From positions 1 through 56,732 of the forward strand of contig DIUZ01000024.1 of NCBI GenBank assembly GCA_002423205.1: 56,732 nucleotides of DNA, written 5' to 3'. The translations under genes and the position numbers were made by a program. Below are positions 17,267 to 26,310 of the stretch, one piece after another (position 1 is the stretch's first letter; each line of letters begins with the position of its first letter). The notes below the pieces were generated by a model that saw only the letters and a list, made by a program, of their open reading frames with translations, made no database searches and was not told the DNA's origin. This DNA comes from Micavibrio sp. UBA6145. Lineage in GTDB: Bacteria; Pseudomonadota; Alphaproteobacteria; Micavibrionales; UBA1664.

Positions 17267-17375
17267 GGATGAGCTCCTACTCTTTTAGTTTTAGGGATAA
17301 GGAATATTTTACACCAAATGACATGGGTGCAATAGTCCCCTATTTCAAGTGTGTGCTTATAAAGTTAATGAGAAA

Positions 17376-18863
17376 TTAACCGTCGAGGGCCGCTTTGTTG
17401 CGCTTGCGGCGGCGGCGGTCTGCGGATGACCCCAAACCCGCGGCTTCGCGGTATTTTGCGACCGTGCGGCGTGCAATATCAATGTTTTCCGCCTTCAGCT
17501 TTTCCGCAATGTCGTCGTCGGATAAGACAGAATCCAGCGTCTCGTTATCAATCATGATCTTGATCTTGGCCTTGATGGCCTCCGCCGCGAGTTCGGTGCC
17601 GGAACCGGAGCCAACGCCGGAATCGAAGAAATATTTGAGTTCGAACAGGCCGCGCGGCGTACCGATGAATTTATTCATGGTTACGCGGCTGACGGTTGAT
17701 TCATGCACGCCCACGACTTCGGCGATATCGCGAAGGGTGAGGGGCTTGAGGAATTCAACACCGAACAGGAAAAACCCGTCCTGACGCTCGATGATTTCGG
17801 ATGCAACCCTCAGGATGGTCTGCGCACGTTGGTCGAGTGCACGCACCAGCCAGTTGGCGGACGCCATGCGGTCGTTGAGATATTGTTTATCGCCTTTGGC
17901 AATGTTTTTTTGTTTGTCAGTGGCATTGACGGCCGCATTCATGACGATGTTGGCGTATTCCTGATTGACCAGGACGCGGGGCAGGGTCTCGTTATTCAGT
18001 TCGACCTTCCACCCGCCGCCCAGTGTTTTGGGAATGGGCCGCATGAGAACGTCGGGCAGGGCCGTCTGCGCAATCGAATGATCGAAGGGCGCGGACGGTT
18101 TCGGATTAAGTTCGCGGATTTCGCGGATCATGTCGGCGACGTCGTCGAGTTCAACGCCGCAAACGCGGGCCAGACCCTTCAGGTCGCCGTCGGCCACTTT
18201 TTGCAGATTGGCAAGGCATGCCTGCATGGCGGGGTCGAGGCGGTCGCGCTCAGCCAGTTGCAGGGCCAGACATTCCGACAGGTCCGATGCAAATACGCCG
18301 GAGGGGTCGAATTTTTTCATGCGCGTCAGCAACGTATCGATGCGGTCGACGGGGCAGCCGAGTTGCTGGGCCAGTATCTCGGTGCTCTCGCGCAAATAGC
18401 CCGCTTCGTCGATACGGTCGATCAGCAGCGCGCCGATCATGCGTTCCGCCGGGAGATCGGTCATGATGGTCAGTTGTTCAAGCAGGTGCGTGCGCAGGGT
18501 TTTCTTTTCCGACATGCGTTCGGTGAACGCGTTGTCGTTTTCATCGTCGAAGGAAATGCTGCCGCCCTTGCCGACGCTGGCCCAGTCGGATCCGGTGTCG
18601 AAGGCGTTGTCTTCGAAATTTTTGGCCATGTCGTCGCCGTCATCGTCCGATGCGGGGGCGGGCGCGTCGTCGTCGTGATCGCCCTCCGGCGATTGTTCGT
18701 CTTTTTCGAGGAAGGGATTCTCGGCCAGTTCGTTCTCAAGGTATCCGGCAAGTTCGATGTTGTTGAGCTGCAGCAGCGATATGGCTTCGCGCAGCTGCGG
18801 CGTCATGATGAGCTGCTGCGTGCCTTTAAGTTCGAGCGTAATCTTGGGCTTAAAATCGACCAT
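17376..18863 (-). CDS. rpoN: RNA polymerase sigma-54 factor
   Basis: Sigma-54 directs core RNA polymerase to -24/-12 promoters and needs AAA+ activators. The 495 residues show the N-terminal activator-interacting region with LKGTQQLIMTPQLREAISLL, a very acidic linker at about 58-90 rich in Asp, the core-binding domain, an HTH around LRDIAEVVGVHESTVSRV, and the RpoN box ARRTVAKYRE at about 464-473 followed by a basic tail. It sits between lptB and hpf, the common proteobacterial order. No sigma-54 activator gene is in this window, so its targets are outside. Confidence 0.97.
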   Translation of the reverse strand: MVDFKPKITLELKGTQQLIMTPQLREAISLLQLNNIELAGYLENELAENPFLEKDEQSPEGDHDDDAPAPASDDDGDDMAKNFEDNAFDTGSDWASVGKGGSISFDDENDNAFTERMSEKKTLRTHLLEQLTIMTDLPAERMIGALLIDRIDEAGYLRESTEILAQQLGCPVDRIDTLLTRMKKFDPSGVFASDLSECLALQLAERDRLDPAMQACLANLQKVADGDLKGLARVCGVELDDVADMIREIRELNPKPSAPFDHSIAQTALPDVLMRPIPKTLGGGWKVELNNETLPRVLVNQEYANIVMNAAVNATDKQKNIAKGDKQYLNDRMASANWLVRALDQRAQTILRVASEIIERQDGFFLFGVEFLKPLTLRDIAEVVGVHESTVSRVTMNKFIGTPRGLFELKYFFDSGVGSGSGTELAAEAIKAKIKIMIDNETLDSVLSDDDIAEKLKAENIDIARRTVAKYREAAGLGSSADRRRRKRNKAALDG

Positions 18864-18916
18864 GGGTCATTTTACCACTTTGGAGCGGGTGGCAAAACCC
18901 CAGATTCAACGATGAT

Positions 18917-19693
18917 TTAGGAGGTCTTATACAGGAAGTTTTCGCCCAGATAGACGCGGCGGACGTCTTCATTGGCCACGATTTCAGCCGGAGTCCCCTC
19001 GGTCAGGACCTGGCCGTCATGCAGGATATAGGCGCGGTCCACGATATCGAGGGCTTCGCGCACGTTGTGGTCCGTAATCAGCACGCCAATGCCGCGGGTT
19101 TTCAGATAAGCGATCAGCATACGGATATCGCCGACGGCAATGGGGTCGATACCGGCCAGCGGTTCGTCCAGCAGCATGAATTTGGGGCGGCAGGCCAGCG
19201 CGCGGGCGATTTCAAGGCGGCGGCGTTCACCACCTGACAAGGCCATGGACGGTGTGCGGCGCAGATGCGCGATGGAAAATTCTTCCAGCAATTCTTCAAG
19301 GAAACGTTCCTGGTCGCGTTCGGACAGGTCGGAACCCTGAAGCACGGCGCGGATATTGTTTTCAACGTCGAGGCCACGGAAAATCGACGCTTCCTGCGGC
19401 AGGTAGCCGATGCCAAGCCGCGCGCGGCGATACATGGGCAGGCGCGTGATATCCTGGCCATCGAGCAGGATGTTACCGCCATCCGCATGGATCAACCCGG
19501 TCATAATGTAGAAGAGGGTGGTTTTACCCGCACCGTTAGGGCCAAGCAGGGCCACCGACTCGCCGCGCTCGACGCGTACGGACACGTCGCGCAGCACGGG
19601 GCGTTTTTTATATGATTTGGCGATGTGCAGGGCTGACAGGCCTGGTTCGACCGTGCGCAGGCGTGCTTTTGGTTTGGAAGACGAGCTTGTCAT
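18917..19693 (-). CDS. lptB: LPS export ABC transporter ATPase
   Basis: LptB is the cytoplasmic ATPase that pulls LPS from the inner membrane with LptF, LptG and LptC. Motifs in the 258 residues: Walker A GPNGAGKTT (51-59), Q-loop YLPQEASIFRGL, signature LSGGERRRLEIARAL (from 152), Walker B FMLLDEP (172-178), and switch His209 in ITDHN. IFRGLDVENNI is typical of LptB rather than other branched-chain-type ATPases. It is followed by rpoN and preceded by lptA and lptC in one direction. LptF and LptG are not in the window. Confidence 0.96.
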   Translation of the reverse strand: MTSSSSKPKARLRTVEPGLSALHIAKSYKKRPVLRDVSVRVERGESVALLGPNGAGKTTLFYIMTGLIHADGGNILLDGQDITRLPMYRRARLGIGYLPQEASIFRGLDVENNIRAVLQGSDLSERDQERFLEELLEEFSIAHLRRTPSMALSGGERRRLEIARALACRPKFMLLDEPLAGIDPIAVGDIRMLIAYLKTRGIGVLITDHNVREALDIVDRAYILHDGQVLTEGTPAEIVANEDVRRVYLGENFLYKTS

Positions 19694-19786
19694 TGGCCTT
19701 GGTTGTAGCGCCGATGCTGTGGCGCGTCAAATTTACATCTTATGGTATTATAGGGCTAAGACCTTGAAAATTCAAGGATTGGCCAC

Positions 19787-20623
19787 TTATTCTCCCGGGT
19801 AGAAAACGCCGCGGACGCGTGTATCAGGGCCGCCCGATGCGGGAGATGCCGTCGAATCAACCGGTTGTTCGCCGCCAAAGATACGGCTGATATTGGTGTT
19901 CAGGTCGACTTCGCCGCGCGCGCCGGTGATGACATTGTTGCCCCGGTCGATGCGTACATTGCCGGTAATGGTGGCGATGTTGGAGCCAGCACGGTAAATG
20001 CCCCGGTCGCCGCGCATAACGTCGGTCGGTGTGGTGATGACGACATTGCCGATGGCTTCCATCTGGTCGAGTTTTGAATTGCCGGTTTCGACATCTTTTT
20101 TGAAACGGCCGATGAGGCGGTCGGATGTGATGACATCTTCGCCGCGCACGGCCTTGGCATTGCCGTAGGCGTTCATCTCGCTTTTAGTGGAGTCGTAAGT
20201 AAGCTTGTCGCGCGCGGTGACCGTGTCGGTCGGCGTCTGGATTTTCAGGTTGTTGCCGGTCAGTTCGGAATAACCCGTTTCGACATTATAAAACCCTTTG
20301 TCCCCGGTGGCGCGGCTGCCGTCAGATACGACCAGCACATTCCCGTCGGCATCGATGCGCGAAATGGTGGTGCCGCCCTTTTTGCCGGTGGCTGCGTCTT
20401 TCGGGGTATCGGTGTATTTTGCGATCAGCGTATCGCCGTGCAATTCGGTCGTGCCCTGTTTTGCAATGGCGGATTTACGGGCGATGTAGAGTTGTTCGGT
20501 GCGGTTCCATTCAAGGGAATCCTGCGCGGTGACTTCAATCGGCAATTTGGCGTTGGTCGCCTGTTGTGCCAGCGCAGGAAACGCACACAACAAAACCAGC
20601 AACGCACCCCCCGTTATACGCAT
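19787..20623 (-). CDS. lptA: LPS transport periplasmic protein
   Basis: LptA forms the periplasmic bridge carrying LPS to the outer membrane. From the ATG at 20623 the product has 278 residues with a signal peptide (MRITGGALLVLLCAFPALAQ). The start lies four bases after the lptC stop with AAGG just upstream; an earlier in-frame codon would lie within lptC. Repeating beta-strand units such as LIAKYTDTP, GDKGFYNVETG and VTARDKLTYD show the OstA/LptA jellyroll. It is longer than E. coli LptA (about 185 residues), as often in alphaproteobacteria, and ends with a Ser/Pro-rich tail. Confidence 0.93.
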   Translation of the reverse strand: MRITGGALLVLLCAFPALAQQATNAKLPIEVTAQDSLEWNRTEQLYIARKSAIAKQGTTELHGDTLIAKYTDTPKDAATGKKGGTTISRIDADGNVLVVSDGSRATGDKGFYNVETGYSELTGNNLKIQTPTDTVTARDKLTYDSTKSEMNAYGNAKAVRGEDVITSDRLIGRFKKDVETGNSKLDQMEAIGNVVITTPTDVMRGDRGIYRAGSNIATITGNVRIDRGNNVITGARGEVDLNTNISRIFGGEQPVDSTASPASGGPDTRVRGVFYPGE

Positions 20624-20627
20624 GGCC

Positions 20628-21335
20628 TTATGACTTTCCCTTTTTGGTCGGGTCAATGGACCCGCCGGTGTTGAGTATCAATTTGGCCGGTCCCGTAAAT
20701 ACGGTCACCGCACCACCATTTTTGACCACCATGCCGGCCGCCGTCAAATGGCCCTGCGGGCCATCGATGACGACGGGGACATCGGTGCTGGATTCATTGG
20801 TTTTCAGATTCACGAACAGTTTTTGCGTGTTCAGGGTCGTGCCATCTGAGCGGGTGATGACAACGTTTTCATTCAGTGTCAGGTGCTGCTGCCCCTGCGC
20901 GTAGAGGCCGCTGACGGATTTTGCCTCCAGCGTGTCGGTTTCATTCAGCTGGACCTTACCCTTGGGGCTTTTCAGTTCGACGTTGTCCGGGTTGTCGGTT
21001 TGCTGGATGGCTTCTTCAGATGTGATGGTGAATGGGCGGCCCTTTGAATCGACGGATGAGAAATTGGCGCTGATCAGGCGGTTTTGTGTGGCAGCCTGTT
21101 GAAGGGCGGCCTTGTCCAGTTTGCTGGGTGCAAGGCGGCGTTCGGAAATTTCGGCCTCGATCTTCGGCCAGATCATGAGGACCGCAATGATCGCAACCGC
21201 TGCCAGCGGTAACAGCAGGCGCAGGCGGGTCACACGGTTGGAATGCGACTGGTCGCGCGGCGCTAAGCGTACGCTGCGGCGGCGGTCATCCAATGCGCCC
21301 AGGCGCTTGGGATTTTCGGATTCCGGGGTGTTCAT
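20628..21335 (-). CDS. lptC: LPS export protein LptC
   Basis: LptC is a bitopic inner-membrane protein linking LptBFG to LptA. The 235 residues start with a charged cytoplasmic tail, then a single membrane helix at about 38-56 (LRLLLPLAAVAIIAVLMIW). The periplasmic part has the OstA-like beta strands, with FTITSEEAIQQ and VSGLYAQGQQHLTL. It lies between kdsD and lptA, with a 23-base gap to kdsD, and is probably co-transcribed with both. The long cytoplasmic N-terminus is common in this class. Confidence 0.92.
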   Translation of the reverse strand: MNTPESENPKRLGALDDRRRSVRLAPRDQSHSNRVTRLRLLLPLAAVAIIAVLMIWPKIEAEISERRLAPSKLDKAALQQAATQNRLISANFSSVDSKGRPFTITSEEAIQQTDNPDNVELKSPKGKVQLNETDTLEAKSVSGLYAQGQQHLTLNENVVITRSDGTTLNTQKLFVNLKTNESSTDVPVVIDGPQGHLTAAGMVVKNGGAVTVFTGPAKLILNTGGSIDPTKKGKS

Positions 21336-21358
21336 GAGCGTAAATCTAGTGCGTTTGA

Positions 21359-22333
21359 TCAGATAACGCCAGCTTGCAGGCAGGCCTGAATACGGATCAG
21401 CCCGGCAAGGCGACCGTCTTCCATGACCAGAAGGCTGGTAATCGGGGTTTTGAAGGTTTTCAGCATCATGTCCACCGCTTCCGCCGCCAGCGCGTCCGGC
21501 GTGATGGAGCGGGGGTTGGTGGTCATGACATCGCCGGCCTTTTCAGCCAGCAGCGTGGGCGACATGTGACGTTTCAGGTCACCGTCAGTGATGATGCCGG
21601 CAACGTTGCCTTTGTCGTCTTCAACGATGACACAGCCGACGTTTTTCTCGGTCATCACCAGCAGGGTTTTATCCATGGTGGTGGCGGTGGTGACGATGGG
21701 CAGGTTTTCAATCCGGTCCATAAGGTCGGATACTTTTTTAAGACGCTGGCCCAGTTTTCCGCCGGGATGGAAGACGCGGTATTGCTCCGGCGTCAGGCCG
21801 CGGCGTTCAAGAAGTGTGACGGCCAATGCATCGCCCAGCGCCATGGTGATGGTGGTGGACGTGGTCGGCGTGTGGATGGACGGTGATGCTTCCTTCACGT
21901 CCGGCAGTGCCAGCACAATGTCGGAATGTTGTGCCAGCGTCGAACCCGGTTTTGCCGTGATCGCGATCAGCGGGATGCCGAAACGGCGCGTATAGGCAAT
22001 GATATCGGCCAGTTCGGGGGCTTCGCCGGAATTGGACATGGCGATCACCACGTCTTTTTCGGTGATCATGCCAAGGTCGCCGTGGCTGGCCTCACCGGGG
22101 TGTACGAATTGCGCGGGGCTGCTGGTGGATGCCAGCGTGGCCGCGATTTTGCGCGCGACATGGCCTGATTTTCCCATGCCGGTGACGATGATGCGGCCAC
22201 CGGCGGCGGTGGCCTTTTCCAGTTTTTCGATCGCATGGGCGAAACGGGAATCCAAAGCGTCCGCCAGCGCCGTCAGGCCGTCGCGTTCGGTCAGTATGGC
22301 ATTGCGGGCGATGGAAAGAATGGTTTCGGTCAT
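21359..22333 (-). CDS. kdsD: Arabinose-5-phosphate isomerase (KpsF/GutQ family)
   Basis: KdsD converts ribulose-5-phosphate to arabinose-5-phosphate, the first step to Kdo, the inner-core sugar of LPS. The 324-residue product carries an N-terminal SIS domain with TGMGKSGHVARK at 51-62 and HPGEASHGDLGM near 78-89, and two CBS domains in the C-terminal third (GCVIVEDDKGNVAGIITDGD). The chosen ATG at 22333 has AAGGA about ten bases upstream; an earlier start at 22390 would run 44 bases into rnd. Its place before lptC-lptA-lptB ties Kdo synthesis to LPS transport. Confidence 0.95.
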   Translation of the reverse strand: MTETILSIARNAILTERDGLTALADALDSRFAHAIEKLEKATAAGGRIIVTGMGKSGHVARKIAATLASTSSPAQFVHPGEASHGDLGMITEKDVVIAMSNSGEAPELADIIAYTRRFGIPLIAITAKPGSTLAQHSDIVLALPDVKEASPSIHTPTTSTTITMALGDALAVTLLERRGLTPEQYRVFHPGGKLGQRLKKVSDLMDRIENLPIVTTATTMDKTLLVMTEKNVGCVIVEDDKGNVAGIITDGDLKRHMSPTLLAEKAGDVMTTNPRSITPDALAAEAVDMMLKTFKTPITSLLVMEDGRLAGLIRIQACLQAGVI

Positions 22334-22346
22334 GCGCGTTTCGTCC

Positions 22347-22961
22347 TTAGTGGGAGAAAATATCCGGATCTTCCCATTCGAGCATATCAAGCTCGGCGCG
22401 GGTGGGCAGGAAGTCGAAGCATTCCTGCGCCAGACGGTCGCGTTCCTCGCGCACCAGAAGTGCGTCGAGTTTTTCTTTCAGCGCATGCAAATGCAGAACG
22501 TCGTTGGCGGCGTAAACCATCTGTTCTTCCGACAGTTTGTCGGCACCCCAGTCAGATGTCTGTTGCTGCTTGCTGATTTCAACCTGCAGCAGATCGCGCA
22601 GAAGGTCTTTGAGGCCGTTGCGTTCGGTGAATGTGCGGGTCAGTTTGGCCGCGATCTTGGTGCAGTAAACCGGGCTTGTGCGAACGCCGAGGTAGTGTTG
22701 CATGGCAGCGACGTCAAAACGCGCGAAGTGAAAGATTTTCAAAAGCTTTTTATTCTTCATGACGCTTTTGAGATTTTTGGCGCCTGAATAATCATCCGGT
22801 CCCAGTTTGACCAGATGGGCATCGCCGTCGCCGGCAGAGATTTGCACGAGGCAGAGGCGGTCGCGCTGAATTTTGAGGCCGAGGGTTTCGGTATCAACCG
22901 CGATGGACGGGCCGAATGTCAGGCCGTCGGGAAGGTCGCCGTGATGAAGATGGATAGCCAT
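22347..22961 (-). CDS. rnd: Ribonuclease D-like 3'-5' exonuclease
   Basis: A 204-residue DEDD exonuclease that trims RNA 3' ends. Exo I is VDTETLGLKI with Asp and Glu, Exo II is HFARFDVAAM, and Exo III is YAANDVLHLHALKEKL. It is half the length of E. coli RNase D because the HRDC repeats are missing, as is common in alphaproteobacterial versions. The ATG at 22961 is preferred; a TTG at 22988 would add nine residues and overlap the upstream hypothetical gene. It stops 13 bases before the kdsD start. Confidence 0.9.
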   Translation of the reverse strand: MAIHLHHGDLPDGLTFGPSIAVDTETLGLKIQRDRLCLVQISAGDGDAHLVKLGPDDYSGAKNLKSVMKNKKLLKIFHFARFDVAAMQHYLGVRTSPVYCTKIAAKLTRTFTERNGLKDLLRDLLQVEISKQQQTSDWGADKLSEEQMVYAANDVLHLHALKEKLDALLVREERDRLAQECFDFLPTRAELDMLEWEDPDIFSH

Positions 22962-22978
22962 AGGTGTCTTAAATCTTT

Positions 22979-23413
22979 CTAACCGCAAAAGCGCGGGGTG
23001 TGGGTCCAGCGCACATTCAGGGAGAACGTGCCCATGCCTTCGATATAAAGGGTTCCTGCGCCGATGTCGCCGTCTTTTGTGTCGATGATATTGATACGAA
23101 TACCCGCGGCTTTGCAGTCGTTGCTGGTCGTGCGTTCGGGGTCGGCGCAGATACGGGCGTTGCCCGGGCCAAAGCTTGCGGCTTCGTCCTGTTTTTTGAT
23201 TTTAAGGCCGGCCTCAAGACGGTCCAGTTGCCAGATGGACGCGATGAAAAGCCGTCCGTCGGGCAGGGTGGTGCGCATTTCTGCCGCAGGGGCGTTGCCC
23301 GGGGAACAGGTGTCGGTGACATCGGCATCAAGGGTCTGAGCCGCGTAAGCGCTGCCAGCGGCAGACCCCAGAAGGGCCGCCATGGCAACGATACGGATTG
23401 TATGAAAAAGCAT
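22979..23413 (-). CDS. Hypothetical exported protein
   Basis: A 144-residue protein with a signal peptide, MLFHTIRIVAMAALLGSAAG ending SAYAA near residue 25. The mature part has four cysteines, including one in the final residues (FCG), which could form disulphides, and a region starting with DGRLFIASIWQLDRLEAGLK. No membrane anchor or lipobox is visible. It precedes rnd in the same direction, with 17 bases between. I do not recognise a family; it is probably a soluble periplasmic protein. Confidence 0.75.
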   Translation of the reverse strand: MLFHTIRIVAMAALLGSAAGSAYAAQTLDADVTDTCSPGNAPAAEMRTTLPDGRLFIASIWQLDRLEAGLKIKKQDEAASFGPGNARICADPERTTSNDCKAAGIRINIIDTKDGDIGAGTLYIEGMGTFSLNVRWTHTPRFCG

Positions 23414-23458
23414 GATGGTATTTTTAAGGTTTTATCCCTTAAATCAAGGGGTAAAACT

Positions 23459-23545
23459 TGGTGCCCAGAAGAGGACTCGAACCTCCACGATCTTGCAACC
23501 GCTAGCACCTGAAGCTAGTGCGTCTACCAATTCCGCCATCTGGGC
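23459..23545 (-). tRNA. tRNA-Leu (anticodon CAG)
   Basis: On the reverse strand GCCCAGA pairs with TCTGGGC as the acceptor stem, and the anticodon stem CTAGC/GCTAG encloses loop TTCAGGT, so the anticodon is CAG for CUG leucine codons. A long variable arm marks a class II tRNA. GGTTCGAGTCC is the T arm. The 3' CCA is encoded in the DNA. Confidence 0.97.
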
Positions 23546-23662
23546 ATAAAAGCGCTCTTTCCTTAACCCGTGTCGCCGGGGTTGTCAATTGGCTGTTCAA
23601 TGCAAACTCTTTGTAATAATATGCATGAGTATTCAACGGTTTCCCTAGCCCCAAGGCCATAT

Positions 23663-24484
23663 ATGAAGGTACTTATTATTGATCGTGATCGCGATAATTG
23701 CGATCAAATGACCGCAGCCCTCGAAAAAGCCGGGGCGAAGGTGGTTTGCGAGCCGATCAAGAACAAGGCCGCCGATATCCTGCGCGCCGAAAAATTCGAC
23801 GCCATTTTCCTGGACCCGACGCCGCAGGCCAATGAAATGCGCGCCTTCATCATGAATGTGCGCCGGTCGACCAATTCATTCCCGCCGATCATCATCATGG
23901 GCCACCAGCTGGCGGCACAGCAAGTCATGGCCGCTGGCGGCAACGATATCCTGAACAAGCCGTTTTCGAATGAGCTTCTGGTCGCCAAGGCCGCGAACGC
24001 CGTGCGTGTTTCGCAGGTCACCGCGATCATGGCGGATGAACGCGAAGATTTTCCGTCGCGTGACGGCGTCATCGCCAAATCCGCCTTCAACCAGCTGTTC
24101 ATCACATGCCTCGACCGTGCCGACCGTCACGGCGAACAATCATCGCTTATCTTCATCGACATCGAAAACCTTGCTGAAATCGCGCAGAAAGACGGTGCCG
24201 AAGCTGCCCGCAAGGTTGCGGCCAATCTGCACCGCCATATCAGCCGCGCACGCCGTACATCGGACATTGCGGGCCATATCAAAACCGGATCGTTCTGCCT
24301 TTTGCTGCTGCGTCCTGCACGTGAGGACGAACCGTTCCTGGCGGCCAGCCGTTTCGCCGATTCCTTAAAGGAAAATCACGACCTGATTTCCACCGCTTCG
24401 ACGCGGGCGATTCTTAAGGTCAGTCTTCTGGTTATTCCGACCGGCGAAGTCCCTGTTGAGCACAGCATTGGACAAGACCGGTAA
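23663..24484 (+). CDS. Receiver plus degenerate GGDEF-fold protein
   Basis: A 273-residue protein. Residues 1-115 are a receiver: DRDRDN near 7, likely acceptor Asp51 in FDAIFLDPTP, and Lys99 in DILNKPFS. The C-terminal half looks like a GGDEF fold with SSLIFIDIENL and a regular helix pattern, but the signature GG(D/E)EF is replaced by a HIKTGSF stretch, so cyclic-di-GMP synthesis is not expected. It may act as a scaffold or nucleotide-free partner. The start at 23663 has AAGG seven bases upstream; a longer frame opens at 23570 but lacks a site. It begins close to the tRNA-Leu gene on the opposite strand. Confidence 0.78.
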   Translation: MKVLIIDRDRDNCDQMTAALEKAGAKVVCEPIKNKAADILRAEKFDAIFLDPTPQANEMRAFIMNVRRSTNSFPPIIIMGHQLAAQQVMAAGGNDILNKPFSNELLVAKAANAVRVSQVTAIMADEREDFPSRDGVIAKSAFNQLFITCLDRADRHGEQSSLIFIDIENLAEIAQKDGAEAARKVAANLHRHISRARRTSDIAGHIKTGSFCLLLLRPAREDEPFLAASRFADSLKENHDLISTASTRAILKVSLLVIPTGEVPVEHSIGQDR

Positions 24485-24505
24485 ACGCCTTAAATACTTG
24501 GCCTT

Positions 24506-25852
24506 ATGACCGAACACGATCCCGATAAGGCTGTACGCGAAAAGCTGCTTTCTTTTGCCAGACAGGCCGGTGCCGATGGTGCCGACGTGATTGCCATGCG
24601 TGCGCAAAATCTTGATGTCAGCGTGCGCAAAGGCGCGCTGGAAGATGCCGTGCGTTCAGAAAGTTTTGGCATTGGCCTTCGCGTCTTCAGGGGCGCACGT
24701 CATGCCTATGGTTCCAGCGCGGATGCCAGCGATGACGGCCTTCGCAAGCTTGCGGTGCAGGTGGCGGCGATGGCCGAGGCCGTTCCGCCTGATGAATTCA
24801 GTGTGCTGGCGGATTCTGATCTGCTGGCAAAAAACGTATCCGATCTTGATCTGTACGATCCGGCGGAGATGTTGTCGGTACAAGGCTTAAGCGATATGGC
24901 ACGACGCGCGGAAGCGGCGGCGCTGGCGGTTGCGGGCATCACCAATTCTGACGGTGCGCATGCGGGGCAGGGTGTGCACTGGATCGGTCTTTCGACATCG
25001 AATGGTTTTTCATCTGCGTATGCGCATAGCGGCACGCATCTTTCACTGTCGATGATTGCGGGTACCGGCGATTCCATGGAAACGGATCATGCGGGGGCAC
25101 AGGCGACCTATGCTTCTGACGTTGAAGACGCGGCCATTATCGGCGTGCGCGCGGCGGAACGTACGATGGCCCGCCTTAACCCGCGCACCGGTAAAACCGG
25201 GCGTTTCCCGGTTTTGTTTGACCGGCGCGTGGCGTCATCCCTGCTGCGGTCGCTGACGCGTGGTGTGTCAGGGCCGCGCCTTGCCAAGGGCACCAGTTTT
25301 TTGCAGGGCCGTCTGGGTCAGGCCATTTGTGCACCTGGCATTACCATCATTGACGACCCGCTTAAAAAGCGCGGTGTGCGCTCCAACCCGTTTGACGGCG
25401 AGGGGCTTGCGGTGTCGCGCAAGGTGATCGTTGAAAACGGCGTGCTGAGCAGCCTGTTTCTGGATTTGCGTTCGGCCCGCCGTCTGAATATGGCCCCGAC
25501 CGGTCATGCCACGCGCGGCCTATCGTCGCCGCCGTCGCCGTCGCCGTCAAATATCTGGATCGAAGCGGGGCCGCAAACCCGCGACCAGATGATCAAGGAT
25601 ATCGGCGAGGGGTTTCTGATTACCGACCTGATGGGGGCCAGCATCTCGCTTTCGACCGGTGATTATTCGCGCGGCGCATCCGGTTTCTGGATCGAGAACG
25701 GTGAGATTGCCTATCCGGTGGCGGAGATGACCATCGCGGGGAATCTCAAGGACATGCTGATGTCCATGACACCGGCGTCCGACCTGGAATTCCGCGACGG
25801 TGTCGACAGCCCCAGTCTTCGTGTCGACGGGATGACCGTCGCAACCCGTTAA
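24506..25852 (+). CDS. pmbA: TldE/PmbA family metallopeptidase subunit
   Basis: PmbA (TldE) forms a heterodimer with TldD that processes peptides such as modified leader peptides. The 448 residues show the N-terminal segment GADGADVIAMRAQNLDVSVR, typical of TldE, and the late RGASGFWIENGEIAYPVAEM motif of the family. TldD would supply the zinc HExxxH site, which is absent here, as expected for TldE. TldD is not encoded nearby. It is separate from the exopolysaccharide genes that follow. Confidence 0.94.
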   Translation: MTEHDPDKAVREKLLSFARQAGADGADVIAMRAQNLDVSVRKGALEDAVRSESFGIGLRVFRGARHAYGSSADASDDGLRKLAVQVAAMAEAVPPDEFSVLADSDLLAKNVSDLDLYDPAEMLSVQGLSDMARRAEAAALAVAGITNSDGAHAGQGVHWIGLSTSNGFSSAYAHSGTHLSLSMIAGTGDSMETDHAGAQATYASDVEDAAIIGVRAAERTMARLNPRTGKTGRFPVLFDRRVASSLLRSLTRGVSGPRLAKGTSFLQGRLGQAICAPGITIIDDPLKKRGVRSNPFDGEGLAVSRKVIVENGVLSSLFLDLRSARRLNMAPTGHATRGLSSPPSPSPSNIWIEAGPQTRDQMIKDIGEGFLITDLMGASISLSTGDYSRGASGFWIENGEIAYPVAEMTIAGNLKDMLMSMTPASDLEFRDGVDSPSLRVDGMTVATR

Positions 25853-25910
25853 GTTATTGATCTGACTCTTAATTCCGGTTCTTGGTAATCGGTGCGAATA
25901 CGGATAGACT

Positions 25911-25919
25911 TGTGGATAA
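25911..25919 (+). promoter_or_regulatory. Perfect DnaA-box-type 9-mer
   Basis: TGTGGATAA is the exact complement of the TTATCCACA consensus. It lies 43 bases before the start of the Wza-like gene. A single site may be chance or could tie the promoter to DnaA. Confidence 0.3.
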
Positions 25920-25953
25920 CCGCACCGGTTGTTTTCTTTTGCCAATCAAGAGC

Positions 25954-26310
25954 ATGAAGCGTTTTTTCCACTGCATGGCAGGTCTTTTTGTGGCCGTCAC
26001 CCTTAGCGCCTGTTGCCCGTGCGTGCAGGCACCGCCGCCCCATATCACCAAGACACCCGTCAAGACCACGCCGCCGCTTGTGCAGCAGGGTCCGAAGGCG
26101 GGCGATGTCCTGACCGTCACGGTTGAGGGTGAGGCGGACCTTTCCGGCGATTACACCGTTGGTCCGGATGGCAACATCACCATGCCGCTGGTTGGCAAGG
26201 TTGCTGTGGCGGGGCAGCCCCAGGCCGCGCTCGCGGGTGTTATTACAGACGCATACCGCGCGGGTTATCTTGTTGATCCCAAGGTCCGCGCCGAGGTGAA
26301 ATCCAAATGA
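25954..26310 (+). CDS. Short polysaccharide export (Wza-like) lipoprotein
   Basis: A 118-residue protein with the signal peptide MKRFFHCMAGLFVAVTLSAC and a lipobox ending L17-S-A-C20, so it should be a lipoprotein. The mature region contains the poly_export core: KAGDVLTVTVEGEADLSGDY and TVGPDGNITMPLVGKVAV. The SLBB repeats and C-terminal helix of full-length Wza are absent, making it only the export-domain part. It overlaps the kinase start by four bases (ATGA), so the two form a coupled Wza-Wzc pair for capsule or exopolysaccharide export. An earlier start at 25882 would add a non-signal N-terminus. Confidence 0.85.
   Translation: MKRFFHCMAGLFVAVTLSACCPCVQAPPPHITKTPVKTTPPLVQQGPKAGDVLTVTVEGEADLSGDYTVGPDGNITMPLVGKVAVAGQPQAALAGVITDAYRAGYLVDPKVRAEVKSK

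Noticed and set aside
17267..17375. Possible -24/-12 sigma-54 promoter before hpf
   Set aside because: A TTGCA is present but no GG pair occurs at the required distance upstream.
17703..18920. A 405-codon forward frame
   Set aside because: It is antisense to rpoN, whose RpoN box and HTH are present.
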